DNA from: Bacteroidota bacterium
Lineage (GTDB): Bacteria > Bacteroidota > Bacteroidia > JAIBAJ01
DNA: 64,000 bases
Assembly (NCBI GenBank): GCA_947475205.1
Contig: CANJNG010000005.1
Coordinates: 1 to 64,000 of the forward strand
Direction of reading: 5' to 3'
A program made the position numbers and the translations under genes. This document shows, piece by piece, positions 39,699 through 50,534 of the stretch. Each line of letters starts with the position of its first letter. Within the stretch, counting starts at the first letter, position 1. The notes under the pieces are model-generated. The model saw only the letters and a program-made list of their open reading frames with translations. It was not told the DNA's origin and ran no database searches.

Positions 39699-42164
39699 AT
39701 GGAAACCCTTGAAATAAACGACCAGTTTCGTCGAGCTTATGAGTTTGCGAACGAAACCAACCGTTGTATTTTCCTTACCGGAAAGGCAGGAACAGGAAAA
39801 ACAACGCTGTTAAAGTATATTCGGGATAATTGTTTCAAGCAGATTTCAATTGTTGCCCCCACGGGTGTAGCGGCTATTAATGCCGGCGGAACAACCATTC
39901 ATTCCTTTTTTCAGTTGCCGTTTTCGCCCTTTGTTCCGCCAGCGGATAAATCAAAACCATCGGAGCAAGGCAAGCAGTTGATGGCTACTATTAAACTAAA
40001 TAACATAAGGCGAGGGGTAATGAGCAATTTAGAGCTGCTTATTATTGACGAAGTAAGTATGGTTCGGGCCGATGTTTTAGACGCAATAGATGTTGTGCTG
40101 AGAAGTGTCAGACGGCGGTATAATGTTCCTTTTGGTGGAGTGCAGGTGATGTTTATTGGGGATATGTATCAATTGCCACCTGTTGCTCGTGAAGAGGAAT
40201 GGGGTTTGCTTTCTCAGTATTATAAGAGTCCATTTTTCTTCGATTCGCACGTTGTGAATGAAGTACATCCTGTATATATTGAGTTGGATAAAATTTTCCG
40301 CCAAAAGGAACAAGCTTTTGTGGATTTGCTAAATAAGGTTCGAAATAACCAATTGGATGATGAAGCCATTGAGATATTGAATAGCAGACATAATCCTAAT
40401 TCAAAAAAGGGCGATGCGGTTATTTTAGCTACCCATAACTATATTGCTGATGAAATAAATAATGGCGAATTAGCCAAGCTAAGTGGGAGATTGCATAGCT
40501 TTAAAGCTGAAGTGAGCGGTACGTTTTCAGAAAAGGCTTTCCCTGCTGATTCAGAAATACAGTTAAAGTTGGGAGCAAGGGTAATGTTTATCAAAAACGA
40601 TACACAAAAGCGTTATTTCAATGGAAAAATAGGGACTGTTACTAAACTTAGCGACAAGGAAATTCAGGTTACTTGCGATGGGGAGACTTTTCCGATCGAT
40701 GTGAAGCAAGAAGAGTGGAAAAACGTTCAATATAGCTTGGATAAGTCCACCAATAAAATTGAGGAAGACGTTCAGGGGCGGTTTAACCAATATCCATTGC
40801 GGTTGGCTTGGGCTATCACAATTCATAAAAGTCAAGGGTTGACCTTTGATAAGGTGGAAATTGATGCTCAAAAGGCGTTCTCTGCCGGACAAGTCTATGT
40901 TGCTTTAAGCCGTTGCCGCTCTTTGGATGGGATTATCCTACGTTCAAGAATCAACCAATCGAGTCTGCTGAACGATAGCAAAGTGCTTGATTTTGCAAGC
41001 CGAAAGCCCGAAGGGGAGGTGGTAGATAAATTTTTAGTTGAGGGAAAGAGCACCTTTATTCAGAAACTGATTTTCGAGATATTTAACCTAAATGAATTGT
41101 TGTTTTTGGCTTCCGATTTGCAACGTTCCATGCAGGAATACAGCCTCTATTTCACAGCTGATCACACCGTTTGGGTAAGCCAATTGCACGAGACTATTCT
41201 AAATCTTAAAACTACTGCTCAAAAGTTTGAAGCACAGCTGTCGGTATTGATGCAGAATGTAAAAGATGCTGAAAGTCAGGATGCATTGAAAGTTAGGTTA
41301 AACAAAGCATCCACATACTTTACTGCTGAATTGGAAAAGATAAAGCAAAGCCTAATAAATAGTCCGCTCCTAACCGAAAGCAAGAAAGCAGGTAAAGCTG
41401 TGGACGGAATACTAGAAGAAATGTTTGGTATGCTTCACGCCAAAATTCACATACTTAGTTCCTGCCAAAACGAATTTGTGTTGCAAGAATATGTGAAGAT
41501 TAAAAATGAGTTGAAGATTCCCGAATTCAAATCAAAGGTATATGCGGTTAGGCACAAGGTGTTGGATTCAAGCATTCCGCATCCGGCTTTATATCAAGAA
41601 TTGCAGGATCTTAGGGATACGATTTGCGAAATGGAGAATATCCCCATTTATATGGTCGCCAATAAGCAATCGCTGGTTGATATGTGTAAGCATCTTCCGA
41701 CAAAGAAATCTGATTTACTGAAAATGAAAGGTTTCGGAAAGGCGAAAGTGGAAACTATTGGCTCACGTTTTTTAGAAATCATAAACGATTACGTAACTGC
41801 AAATGGCCTTGAAAGCAATATGCAACTTGATTTTAAAAAAGAAAGGAAAGCCAAACCTGAAAAAGAACCAACTACCGACACTAAATTACAGAGTTTTAAT
41901 TTATATGCTGAGCTAAAATCTATTGACTTAGTAGCCCAGAATCGTGGAATGGCTCGAACAACAATTGAAGGGCATTTGGCTCATTTCGTTAAAGAAGGTA
42001 AATTGCCGATTGATGATTTGCTTTCTAAGGAAAAGCAGGAATATTTATCTCCAATATTTGCCGAGCATCCAAATTTTAATGGCTTTGCCGAGATAATGGC
42101 CAAATGCAGGGCGGATATTTCTTATGGTGATTTGCGAGTGTTTGCGGCGGGTATGGGGAAATAG
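39699..42164 (+). CDS. Pif1-like helicase with HRDC and C-terminal HTH domain
   Basis: FLTGKAGTGKTTLLKYI, LLIIDEVSMVRADVLDAID, LAWAITIHKSQGLTFDKVEID, HRDC-like LVDMCKHLPTKKSDLLKMKGFGKAKVETIG. Confidence 0.88.
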   Translation: METLEINDQFRRAYEFANETNRCIFLTGKAGTGKTTLLKYIRDNCFKQISIVAPTGVAAINAGGTTIHSFFQLPFSPFVPPADKSKPSEQGKQLMATIKLNNIRRGVMSNLELLIIDEVSMVRADVLDAIDVVLRSVRRRYNVPFGGVQVMFIGDMYQLPPVAREEEWGLLSQYYKSPFFFDSHVVNEVHPVYIELDKIFRQKEQAFVDLLNKVRNNQLDDEAIEILNSRHNPNSKKGDAVILATHNYIADEINNGELAKLSGRLHSFKAEVSGTFSEKAFPADSEIQLKLGARVMFIKNDTQKRYFNGKIGTVTKLSDKEIQVTCDGETFPIDVKQEEWKNVQYSLDKSTNKIEEDVQGRFNQYPLRLAWAITIHKSQGLTFDKVEIDAQKAFSAGQVYVALSRCRSLDGIILRSRINQSSLLNDSKVLDFASRKPEGEVVDKFLVEGKSTFIQKLIFEIFNLNELLFLASDLQRSMQEYSLYFTADHTVWVSQLHETILNLKTTAQKFEAQLSVLMQNVKDAESQDALKVRLNKASTYFTAELEKIKQSLINSPLLTESKKAGKAVDGILEEMFGMLHAKIHILSSCQNEFVLQEYVKIKNELKIPEFKSKVYAVRHKVLDSSIPHPALYQELQDLRDTICEMENIPIYMVANKQSLVDMCKHLPTKKSDLLKMKGFGKAKVETIGSRFLEIINDYVTANGLESNMQLDFKKERKAKPEKEPTTDTKLQSFNLYAELKSIDLVAQNRGMARTTIEGHLAHFVKEGKLPIDDLLSKEKQEYLSPIFAEHPNFNGFAEIMAKCRADISYGDLRVFAAGMGK

Positions 42165-42403
42165 GGATATACGAAAAATTGGGACTAAGAGACTTGAGGA
42201 GATCTTTCCTCAAAACAATTATTCTCTTCAAAAATTGTCCTTTTTAAGGATACTAGAAAGAAAATGAATAAATATTTTCAATTTCACACAATATCTTTTT
42301 AAGTCTTGCGTTATCTGTCTATAATCTAATAAAAGAAATTAGCCCGTAATTATCAAAACTGGCTAATTTCGTACCCATCATTTAAAACCCAAAAGCAAGA
42401 CAA

Positions 42404-45400
42404 ATGACCTTTCGTAACGGAGTTTTTACAGCATTTTTCCTTAGCCCTTTATGGCTTTTCTCTCAGCAGGTTGTGTCGCACAACATTAAGTGGTTAAAGC
42501 CTGTTAGCGAACAAATGAGTGCTAACATAAATCATAAATTCCTGCAAGCCGAAGGGATGTACAATAATCCATCCAATGGCTTTTTACCCGAATTTTATCT
42601 TTCTCAATCTGTTGCCACTAATGTGTCGAAAGTAAAAGTAGAAGTTGTTTCAGCAGTATGGGAAGAAATGATTGGCGATGAAGCTTCGGGTTTTGATGGG
42701 GCGTCAAAAGTTCCTACAAAGTTTGAAGCAGTTGCAAACGTTAGTATAGAAAAGAAGAAACATTATGCGGTGGCTAAGATTTGCCCGATAATTAAAGAAA
42801 ATGGTAAGTTCAAAAAGTTAAAGTCCTTGAGCGTAAAATTTATTCCAGCAGGTTTCGCCGCAAAATCTGGGAATACGCCGCAATATGCCACCACTTCGGC
42901 TTTGGCATCGGGAACATGGTTTAAAATTGGAGTTACAGCCGATGGAGTATATAAAATCAACCGGGACCTTTTGCAGCAAATTGGTATCGACCCTTCTACG
43001 GTAAATCCTAAGAATATTCGGATTTATGGCTATGGCGGCGGGCTATTACCCAAAGCAAACCGCGATTTCAGGTTTGATGATTTGCAGGAAAACCCCATAG
43101 TTGTTTCGGGCGAAAATGATGGAGTTTTCGATTCAGGCGACTTTATTTTGTTTTACGGACAAGGCCCTAATCGCTGGAAGCCAAGCACTTCAACGGCCAC
43201 TTGCCTTGGTGATTTCTACCACATTACGCACGATTTTTCCGATAGCACTTATTATTTCATCACTGCTGATAAAGGTGCAGGAAAACGGGTATCAACTCAG
43301 GCCAGCACCGGAGCAACGGCTACCCATAATGTATCCACTTTTAATGATTTCGCCTTTCGTGAAAAAGATGAAGTAAACCTTATTAAATCGGGAAAACAGT
43401 GGTATGGCGATAATTTTGACATCAATTTAATACTTGATTTTTCGTTTAATTTCCCTAATCTGGATAACTCGAAACCAACCGTAATTTCATCGCATTTGAT
43501 TGGCCGCAGCACCAGTGGAAGCCCATCGTTCAATTTGTCAGTAAATACTGTGAGTGGTATTCAGACAGCAACATTTGGTAATGTTGGAGGCGATATTGAA
43601 TCAAATTATGCTTTAGATAAATACGTATGCAACCAATTTAACCCTGGTTCGGATAATATGAATGTGAAGGTTACTTTTAACAAAGCCGGAAATTCAGAGG
43701 CTCAGGGCTGGATTGATTATATAGAATTTAATTGTCGTCGCCGCTTAATTCAAAGTGGAAGCCAAATGATTTTCAGAGATAAAGAATCGGTTGGAACTGG
43801 AAATGTAGCCGAATATACGCTTCAGGATGGAAATGGACTCACTATTTGGGATGTAACCAATCCGGCGAACGCTACAAGCCAACAATATTCTGCTAATGGG
43901 AATTCTGCAGTATTTCGGGTGAATGCTGATGTTTTGCACGAATTTGTATCGTTTGATGGAAATAGTTTTCTAACTCCAACTTTTGTTGAAACCGTAGCTA
44001 ATCAAAACTTACACGGAACCGGACAGGTAGATATGGTGATTGTATCGCACAAAGATTGGCTTTCTGAAGCCGAACGCTTGGCCGAATATCATCGCAACAG
44101 CAGTGAAAATCCTTTATCAGTTCAGGTAGTAACTCCTAAACAGATATACAACGAGTTTTCTTCGGGCGTTAAAGACATCACCGCAATTCGGGATTATGCC
44201 CGAATGTATTATGAACGTGGTGCTTTAAGTGGTCGTCCCATAAAATATCTATGTCTTTTCGGCGATGGATCTTACGATAATAAAGCTCGCTTGACGGCCA
44301 ACACGGCTTATATTCCTACTTACGAATCCGAAGAGTCGCTTAACCCAACAACGAGCTATGTATGTGATGATTTCTATGCTTTGCTTGATACCACTGAAGG
44401 GAATTTTAAGGAAGGAATAGATGTGATGGATATTGGCGTGGGGCGTTTACCGGTAAAGACTTTAGAAGAAGCCAAAGGAGTTGTGGATAAAATTATTGGC
44501 TATACAAAAGTTGCAGCCGCGGCTACTTCTACCACAACCGATTGTTGCACTGATGGTGGCAGTGCGTCTATCACTACTCCCGATTGGAAAAATATTGTTT
44601 GCTTTATTGCTGATGATGAAGATGGTCGTACACACATGAGTCAGTCCGATCAGCTATCTACAATGGTAGATACTATGTTTCCATGGCTAAATATTGATAA
44701 AATATATTTAGATGCTTATCAGCAAGTGAGTACGCCCGGTGGGCAGCGTTACCCCGAGGTAAATAAAGCAATCAATAACCGCTGCGAGAAAGGAGCTTTA
44801 TTGATGAACTATACCGGACATGGCGGTGAGATTGGCCTTGCCCACGAACGGATTTGGATGGTTGATGATATTATGGGGCTTTCCAATATCAATTCACTTC
44901 CGGCATTCGTTACGGCCACCTGTGAGTTTAGCCGTTGGGACGATCCCGGTCGCACTTCCGCGGGTGAGGATGTATTGCTAAATCCGAATGGAGGTGGAAT
45001 TGGACTTTTCACAACTACTCGATTAGTGTTTTCAGGACCGAATTTCACTTTAAATCAAAATTTCCTAAAAGTTGTTTTTGCTACTATTAATGGTGGACTG
45101 CCGGCTATGGGTGAAGTTATGCGGTATGCCAAATCTCCCAATCTACAAAATGGTATAAATATCAATAGTCGAAACTTCTCGCTTCTTGGCGACCCTGCTC
45201 AACGCTTAGCTTATCCCAAGAACTTAGCTAATCTTACTAAAATAAACAATGTAGCTGTAGATGTAGTTCCCGATACAATTAGGGCACTTTCGCTTGTTAC
45301 TGTTTCTGGAAATCTAACCGATAGAAGCAATAATTTTTTGAGTGATTATAATGGAACAATTTACACAACTGTTTATGACAAACCCACCAATATCAGCACC

Positions 45401-46306
45401 ATCGCTAACGATGAAGGTACTACTCCGTTTCCTTATAAATTGCAAAAGAATGTGTTGTATAAGGGGAAAGTTTCAGTTACGAATGGTAATTGGCAGTTTC
45501 AATTTGTAGTGCCTAAAGATATTGCTTACAATTATGGCTTTGGCCGAATAAGCTTTTATGCTATCAATGAGAATGCTGATGCAACGGGTTATTACGAAGA
45601 TTTTATTGTAGGGGGCTCGAATCCCAATGCCCCAACGGATGTAGTTGGTCCGACGGTGAAACTGTATATGAATGACGAGAAGTTTATTTTTGGTGGAGTA
45701 ACAAACGAGAATCCATTAATGCTTGCCTTTATGACTGATAGTAATGGTATTAATACTGTAGGAAATGGAATAGGCCATGATATAACGGCGGTCTTAGACC
45801 AAAATACGTCCAACCAAATTGTACTGAACGATTACTACCAAGCCGACCTTAATAGTTACAAAAGCGGTTCGGTGAAATATAATCTTACCGACATTACCGA
45901 AGGCCGACACACACTTAACCTTAAAGTGTGGGATGTGTACAATAATTCATCAGAAACCAATACTGATTTTGTGGTAGCTAAAAATGCTGCGGTGGCTCTG
46001 CGTCATGTTCTTAATTATCCGAATCCATTTACTACCCATACCTCATTTATGTTTGAACACAACCAAACCTGCTCAAATATCGATGTGCATATTCAGGTAA
46101 TGACTATTTCGGGCAAGGTTGTGAAGAATATATTTCAGACTGTTCCTACGATTGGTTTCCGGGTTGATAAGGATATGGTTACTTGGGATGGTCGCGATGA
46201 ATACGGGTCTGCCATTGGTAAAGGAGTGTATATCTATCGCATCAATGTTCGAAATCCTGAAGGAAGCAGTGCTTCACAGTATGAAAGACTGGTGATTCTT
46301 AATTAG
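42404..46306 (+). CDS. porU: Type IX secretion system sortase PorU (C25 gingipain-like)
   Basis: YLCLFGDGSYDNKA; GALLMNYTGHGGEIGLAHERI (catalytic His); LPAFVTATCEFSRWDDP (catalytic Cys); C-terminal gliding-motility-type domain. Confidence 0.9.
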   Translation: MTFRNGVFTAFFLSPLWLFSQQVVSHNIKWLKPVSEQMSANINHKFLQAEGMYNNPSNGFLPEFYLSQSVATNVSKVKVEVVSAVWEEMIGDEASGFDGASKVPTKFEAVANVSIEKKKHYAVAKICPIIKENGKFKKLKSLSVKFIPAGFAAKSGNTPQYATTSALASGTWFKIGVTADGVYKINRDLLQQIGIDPSTVNPKNIRIYGYGGGLLPKANRDFRFDDLQENPIVVSGENDGVFDSGDFILFYGQGPNRWKPSTSTATCLGDFYHITHDFSDSTYYFITADKGAGKRVSTQASTGATATHNVSTFNDFAFREKDEVNLIKSGKQWYGDNFDINLILDFSFNFPNLDNSKPTVISSHLIGRSTSGSPSFNLSVNTVSGIQTATFGNVGGDIESNYALDKYVCNQFNPGSDNMNVKVTFNKAGNSEAQGWIDYIEFNCRRRLIQSGSQMIFRDKESVGTGNVAEYTLQDGNGLTIWDVTNPANATSQQYSANGNSAVFRVNADVLHEFVSFDGNSFLTPTFVETVANQNLHGTGQVDMVIVSHKDWLSEAERLAEYHRNSSENPLSVQVVTPKQIYNEFSSGVKDITAIRDYARMYYERGALSGRPIKYLCLFGDGSYDNKARLTANTAYIPTYESEESLNPTTSYVCDDFYALLDTTEGNFKEGIDVMDIGVGRLPVKTLEEAKGVVDKIIGYTKVAAAATSTTTDCCTDGGSASITTPDWKNIVCFIADDEDGRTHMSQSDQLSTMVDTMFPWLNIDKIYLDAYQQVSTPGGQRYPEVNKAINNRCEKGALLMNYTGHGGEIGLAHERIWMVDDIMGLSNINSLPAFVTATCEFSRWDDPGRTSAGEDVLLNPNGGGIGLFTTTRLVFSGPNFTLNQNFLKVVFATINGGLPAMGEVMRYAKSPNLQNGININSRNFSLLGDPAQRLAYPKNLANLTKINNVAVDVVPDTIRALSLVTVSGNLTDRSNNFLSDYNGTIYTTVYDKPTNISTIANDEGTTPFPYKLQKNVLYKGKVSVTNGNWQFQFVVPKDIAYNYGFGRISFYAINENADATGYYEDFIVGGSNPNAPTDVVGPTVKLYMNDEKFIFGGVTNENPLMLAFMTDSNGINTVGNGIGHDITAVLDQNTSNQIVLNDYYQADLNSYKSGSVKYNLTDITEGRHTLNLKVWDVYNNSSETNTDFVVAKNAAVALRHVLNYPNPFTTHTSFMFEHNQTCSNIDVHIQVMTISGKVVKNIFQTVPTIGFRVDKDMVTWDGRDEYGSAIGKGVYIYRINVRNPEGSSASQYERLVILN

Positions 46307-46311
46307 CATAG

Positions 46312-47457
46312 ATGTTTTCAAAAGCAGTTAACGCTCTATGCCTCGGCATTACCCTTCTTCTTACCCATAATCTATATTCTCAAACCAATCCCGATACGCT
46401 GAGGTTAAACCAGATTCAAACACTGGGAAGCCACAACAGCTATCGCATTCATACCGATAAAGGGATTTTCGGGTTGATGAAACTTCTTGATCCGTTTTAT
46501 GGGGTGAAAACCACTCCTGCACAAGCATTAGACTATAACCATATTCCCATTCCAGAACAGTTTGAAAACTACGGGATGCGGGGTTTAGAGTTAGATATTC
46601 ACTATGACCCAAACGGTGGGTTATTTTATAAAAGAAAGGGAAATGCTCTGGTTTTGAAATGTACAGACTCTAAAGTGGAAGCCCTGAAAAAAAAGGGAAT
46701 GAAGATTTTGCATATTTCGGATATTGATTACAATACTCATTACATCACTTTTATTGATGCACTCGAAGCCGTAAAGCAATGGAGTGACAGCCATCCTATG
46801 CATTTGCCTATTTATATTATGGTAGAACCGAAAGAAGAAGGGGTAGGGAATAAGTTAAAAGGACTTGGATTCGTTGAAGTATTGCCCTTTGATAAAACAG
46901 CACTCGAAGCAGTGGATGATGAAATACGTTTGGTTTTTAAGGATGATTTGAAGCATATCCTTACTCCTGATGATGTTCGTGGGAACTATCCAACCTTATT
47001 TCAAGCTATCACTAAGGGCGGATGGCCAAAGTTGAAAGATGCCCGAGGGAAAATCATTTTTGTTATAAACGGAAGCATGGCAAACACAATTGCTTATGCC
47101 GACGGACATCCTTCTTTTACAGGGCGGATGATGTTCTCGTTGTCGCAACCCGGGCGTGATGAGGCTGCTTTTCTGAAGTCTGATAATCCGGGAAACCCTG
47201 CTATTCAGGATTGGGTGAAAAGTGGGTATATAGTTCGTTCACGTTGCGATGAACCCGGAGTAGAAGCCCTTCACAACGATTATTCCACAATGCATAAAGC
47301 GTTTGAATGTGGCAGCCAAATTTTATCTACTGATTATTACAAACCCGATTTGAATTTATCTACATACAAAGCCGCCTTCCCAGATGGAAAAGTAGCTAAA
47401 ACAAACTTTCTAATCCCTGCGGAAATGAGCAAAGTTTTGGATTGGAAAGAAAAGTAG
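46312..47457 (+). CDS. Phosphatidylinositol-specific phospholipase C (Ca2+-dependent type) family protein
   Basis: LRLNQIQTLGSHNSYRI; MRGLELDIHYDPNGG; DYSTMHKAFECGSQILSTDYYKPD. Confidence 0.85.
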   Translation: MFSKAVNALCLGITLLLTHNLYSQTNPDTLRLNQIQTLGSHNSYRIHTDKGIFGLMKLLDPFYGVKTTPAQALDYNHIPIPEQFENYGMRGLELDIHYDPNGGLFYKRKGNALVLKCTDSKVEALKKKGMKILHISDIDYNTHYITFIDALEAVKQWSDSHPMHLPIYIMVEPKEEGVGNKLKGLGFVEVLPFDKTALEAVDDEIRLVFKDDLKHILTPDDVRGNYPTLFQAITKGGWPKLKDARGKIIFVINGSMANTIAYADGHPSFTGRMMFSLSQPGRDEAAFLKSDNPGNPAIQDWVKSGYIVRSRCDEPGVEALHNDYSTMHKAFECGSQILSTDYYKPDLNLSTYKAAFPDGKVAKTNFLIPAEMSKVLDWKEK

Positions 47458-47469
47458 TATTAGTACAAA

Positions 47470-47566
47470 TTGGAACGCTAAAAACGCTAATTGGGCAAAT
47501 GGTCACAAATTAAGAGATAAGTCTTATTCGCGTTAATTTGTTTGATTCGTGTTATTAGCGTTCCAA
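47470..47566. repeat. Inverted repeat between convergent genes
   Basis: TTGGAACGCTAA (47470-47481) and TTAGCGTTCCAA (47555-47566), perfect 12-bp arms. Confidence 0.6.
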
Positions 47567-47571
47567 ATAAT

Positions 47572-48501
47572 TTATTTCAAATTAAAGCTACTTGCTGCGG
47601 CCTGAACGCCATCTACATATATTTCTACAATGTAAGTTCCCGAAGCAAATACACGGTCGGTTTCTTCGTAAGGAAGGCAAATGTCGGATTTTACGTTAGC
47701 ATAAACAATATCCTGACTTGCAGCGTAAAGAATATCTTCATCCATGCCTTGGCGTTTAAATGAACCCGAACCTCCACTGCGGCTACCCAAAGGCAAACCG
47801 TCAGGCGTGATTACACGGAGATAAACCTTTTTTTTGCCTGCTGGGGTAATTTTGTTTTCCATAATGCTAAAGCATACTTCAATTTTATTGGTACGCTTGG
47901 CTAAGGAAGTTTCTACAAATTTGCCACTGCTTTTGCGTTTAAACAGACCAACCTTAATGTATTCGGCCTTTAAGTTTTCGGCTGTTTTAACCTTTTTGAA
48001 TAAATCTAAATTTTCATCCATCACAATATTCAAAGAGTTATTCAGGGCTTTGTTGTCGTATTTCAGTTGGTCGTTTTCGCGAATCAACTGGTCAATGGTA
48101 TCTAAGTAGCCATCTTTCAGAGCCTTCAACTCTTCTAATTCTTTCTTTAAGGCTGCATTTAATACTCCGAGGTTTTTTTCGGTAGCAATCAATTTCTTAA
48201 TGCGGGCTTCCTTAGCCGAAATTGTTCCGTTTGCCTCTACCAACAAGCTATCCATCTTTTGGGATAAACCTTTATATTTATTGAGGTCTAGGGCGGTTTC
48301 GGATAGTTCGTTAGAGATATTTACGCGTACTTCAATAAGGCTGTCTATTTTTACCGTATCGTTTTCAACGGTTGCTTTGTTTTTAGTGAAAAGAAAGTAG
48401 TTTCCGGCCAAGGAACCTAATAATAAAAGCAGTAATAATAAGAGTAGTGGGCTTTTTTTGTTGTCCTGTTGCATTTTTGGGTGTTTAAATATTGGCGACA
48501 A
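47572..48501 (-). CDS. Coiled-coil membrane-anchored hypothetical protein
   Basis: TM SPLLLLLLLLLLGSLAGNYFLF followed by a long coiled coil and a compact C-terminal domain. Confidence 0.6.
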   Translation of the reverse strand: MSPIFKHPKMQQDNKKSPLLLLLLLLLLGSLAGNYFLFTKNKATVENDTVKIDSLIEVRVNISNELSETALDLNKYKGLSQKMDSLLVEANGTISAKEARIKKLIATEKNLGVLNAALKKELEELKALKDGYLDTIDQLIRENDQLKYDNKALNNSLNIVMDENLDLFKKVKTAENLKAEYIKVGLFKRKSSGKFVETSLAKRTNKIEVCFSIMENKITPAGKKKVYLRVITPDGLPLGSRSGGSGSFKRQGMDEDILYAASQDIVYANVKSDICLPYEETDRVFASGTYIVEIYVDGVQAAASSFNLK

Positions 48502-48701
48502 ACCTACACTTTTTTTGAATTCGTTAGGATATTAGTTAATTAGGTAAAAATAATTGGGTAACGCCGATAGCTACTGCACACGGAATGCACGGATTAGGCA
48601 GATACATACTGATAGCATCATTAGACTTTTCCTTACTCTCCATTTTTATGCCCTATATACTTTTCAATTATATTTGCAAATAAAATCAGCTTATTACAGA
48701 T

Positions 48702-48950
48702 ATGACCTTACAAATAACCGTTGAAGATAGCAAGGCAAAACATTTGATTGCTTTTTTAAAGGATTTAGATTTTGTGGAAGTAAATAAAAGCCATACCCCC
48801 CACAAAGTTGAATCTGCCCATACCAAGAAAACTGTAGCATTGCCAAAGCCAGATAAAGATTTCCCGTATATAGGGATATGTCCAAACTGGGAAGCAGAAG
48901 CCGATGAGCTTAGATATGGTGGTATTGAAAAGCGTGTGGCAGGATGGTAA
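48702..48950 (+). CDS. Putative type II antitoxin paired with the PIN toxin
   Basis: 82 aa; overlaps the start of the PIN-domain gene; N-terminus MTLQITVEDSKAKHLIAFLKDLDFVEV. Confidence 0.65.
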   Translation: MTLQITVEDSKAKHLIAFLKDLDFVEVNKSHTPHKVESAHTKKTVALPKPDKDFPYIGICPNWEAEADELRYGGIEKRVAGW

Positions 48951-49315
48951 TTGCCGACACTAATATATTAATTGCTGCAATGAGGGGCAACTCAATTGCT
49001 ATAAGTTTATTGAAAAAATACAAGCCTACTATTGCCATATCTATAGTTTCGAAAATAGAGCTTTCTGTGGGAGCAACAGATAGCGATAAGAAAAACGCAG
49101 TAAAAATAATTGCAGACACCCACGAGGTATTGCCACTTAGCAAAGCAATAGGCGAAAAAGCATTAAGCCTTGTAGAAATTTATTGCACTCCCAACAGGCG
49201 GCTTTATATGCCCGATGCCCTTATTGCTGCCACTTGTTTAGAACATAATGCTACACTCATTACTTTTAATACTAAAGATTTCAAGTTTATTAAAGGGCTA
49301 AAGTTGGCTAAGTGA
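48944..49315 (+). CDS. PIN domain toxin (VapC-like)
   Basis: MVIADTNILIAAMRGN...ISIVSKIELSVG...MPDALIAATCLEHNATLITFNTKDFKFI: conserved PIN acidic residues. Confidence 0.88.
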   Translation: MVIADTNILIAAMRGNSIAISLLKKYKPTIAISIVSKIELSVGATDSDKKNAVKIIADTHEVLPLSKAIGEKALSLVEIYCTPNRRLYMPDALIAATCLEHNATLITFNTKDFKFIKGLKLAK

Positions 49316-49333
49316 TTCTTTAAATTATAAAGG

Positions 49334-50527
49334 ATGCCCACTGCCCCTACTTTCAACTTTATACTTGTAACTTTAAACTTAATTAGCCTCACCGCCGCTG
49401 CCCAACTAAACGCCAACTGCGAAGTGGCCGGGGTGTGGATGCCTTATTTCCCGAAATGCAACACCAATAACTATGTGCTGGAGTTTGAAGATAATTTTGA
49501 GGGGGATAGGGTGGATACGAGTAAGTGGTATATTTGGGAAGGTTATACCCTTACTGATGCAAATCAAGATTGCTATAGGCCTGAAAATTCTGTTGTGGAA
49601 GATGGTGTTTATAAAGCTTATGCCCGAAAAGAAACCATTGTAAACAGGGCTATTCCATGGGAACCCGATTCGGTAATAGTGCGGGATGGAAACATAAACT
49701 TACGAACCTTTAATTACACCTCAGCCGAAATTCTATCAAAACGTACATTCTACTATGGTAAATATGAGGCCCGAATAAAATTTCCGAACGTAAAGGGAAT
49801 ATGGCCTGCCTTTTGGATGTTTGGCGGCGGTTTAAAGGGCGATGGTTGGGATGAGATTGATGTTTATGATGGCTATCGAGGAACTGACCATTTTGTTTCC
49901 AGCACCGGCCACGATTTTGATGAAGTACACAAATCAAATGGCTGCTCGAAAATATTGGAGAATTATGCTGATTTCTCGCAATGGCATATATTAATTTTAG
50001 AATTTGAACCCGACAAACTGGTGTGGAAAGTGGATGGAATTACCGCTCGTACACTTTATAGATTTCTCACCGCTACGGGAAATCCCGTAGAATGTGGTGA
50101 AGATTTAGGAGCCGGAACTTATTTTCAAAGTAAGGCTTTTCCTGTAAATAGCATGAATGTAATTTTTGGAACAGGTGTCGGCACAAGCAAGGGGCCTTCT
50201 GTAGAGCCTGATGCCTCTTCTACATTTCCAAACATTGTTGAGGTTGACTATTTCAGATATTACAAAAGAAGTGATACACCAACAAGCTATATTCATGTAT
50301 TCCCAAATCCTACCACAAATAACTTTGCAGTCAATATTGATGATGATTACTCCGAGGATTTAAAACTCAGAATAATTAATTTCTTTGGGCAAAAAATATA
50401 TGAATCTGATGTTTTAGGGAAATCAACTGCAATTGATTGTTCGCAATTCGCCAAAGGAATTTACTTCGTTATATTTTCTGATACTTTAGGACATATTGTT
50501 CAAACCCAGAAAATCTACATTGAATAA
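49334..50527 (+). CDS. Glycoside hydrolase family 16 protein with T9SS sorting domain
   Basis: FEDNFEGDRVDTSKW; GIWPAFWMFGGGLKGDGWDEIDVYDG (GH16 catalytic region ExD); C-terminal HVFPNPTTNNFAVNI...GIYFVIFSDTLGHIVQTQKIYIE. Confidence 0.88.
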   Translation: MPTAPTFNFILVTLNLISLTAAAQLNANCEVAGVWMPYFPKCNTNNYVLEFEDNFEGDRVDTSKWYIWEGYTLTDANQDCYRPENSVVEDGVYKAYARKETIVNRAIPWEPDSVIVRDGNINLRTFNYTSAEILSKRTFYYGKYEARIKFPNVKGIWPAFWMFGGGLKGDGWDEIDVYDGYRGTDHFVSSTGHDFDEVHKSNGCSKILENYADFSQWHILILEFEPDKLVWKVDGITARTLYRFLTATGNPVECGEDLGAGTYFQSKAFPVNSMNVIFGTGVGTSKGPSVEPDASSTFPNIVEVDYFRYYKRSDTPTSYIHVFPNPTTNNFAVNIDDDYSEDLKLRIINFFGQKIYESDVLGKSTAIDCSQFAKGIYFVIFSDTLGHIVQTQKIYIE

Positions 50528-50534
50528 ATTTCCC

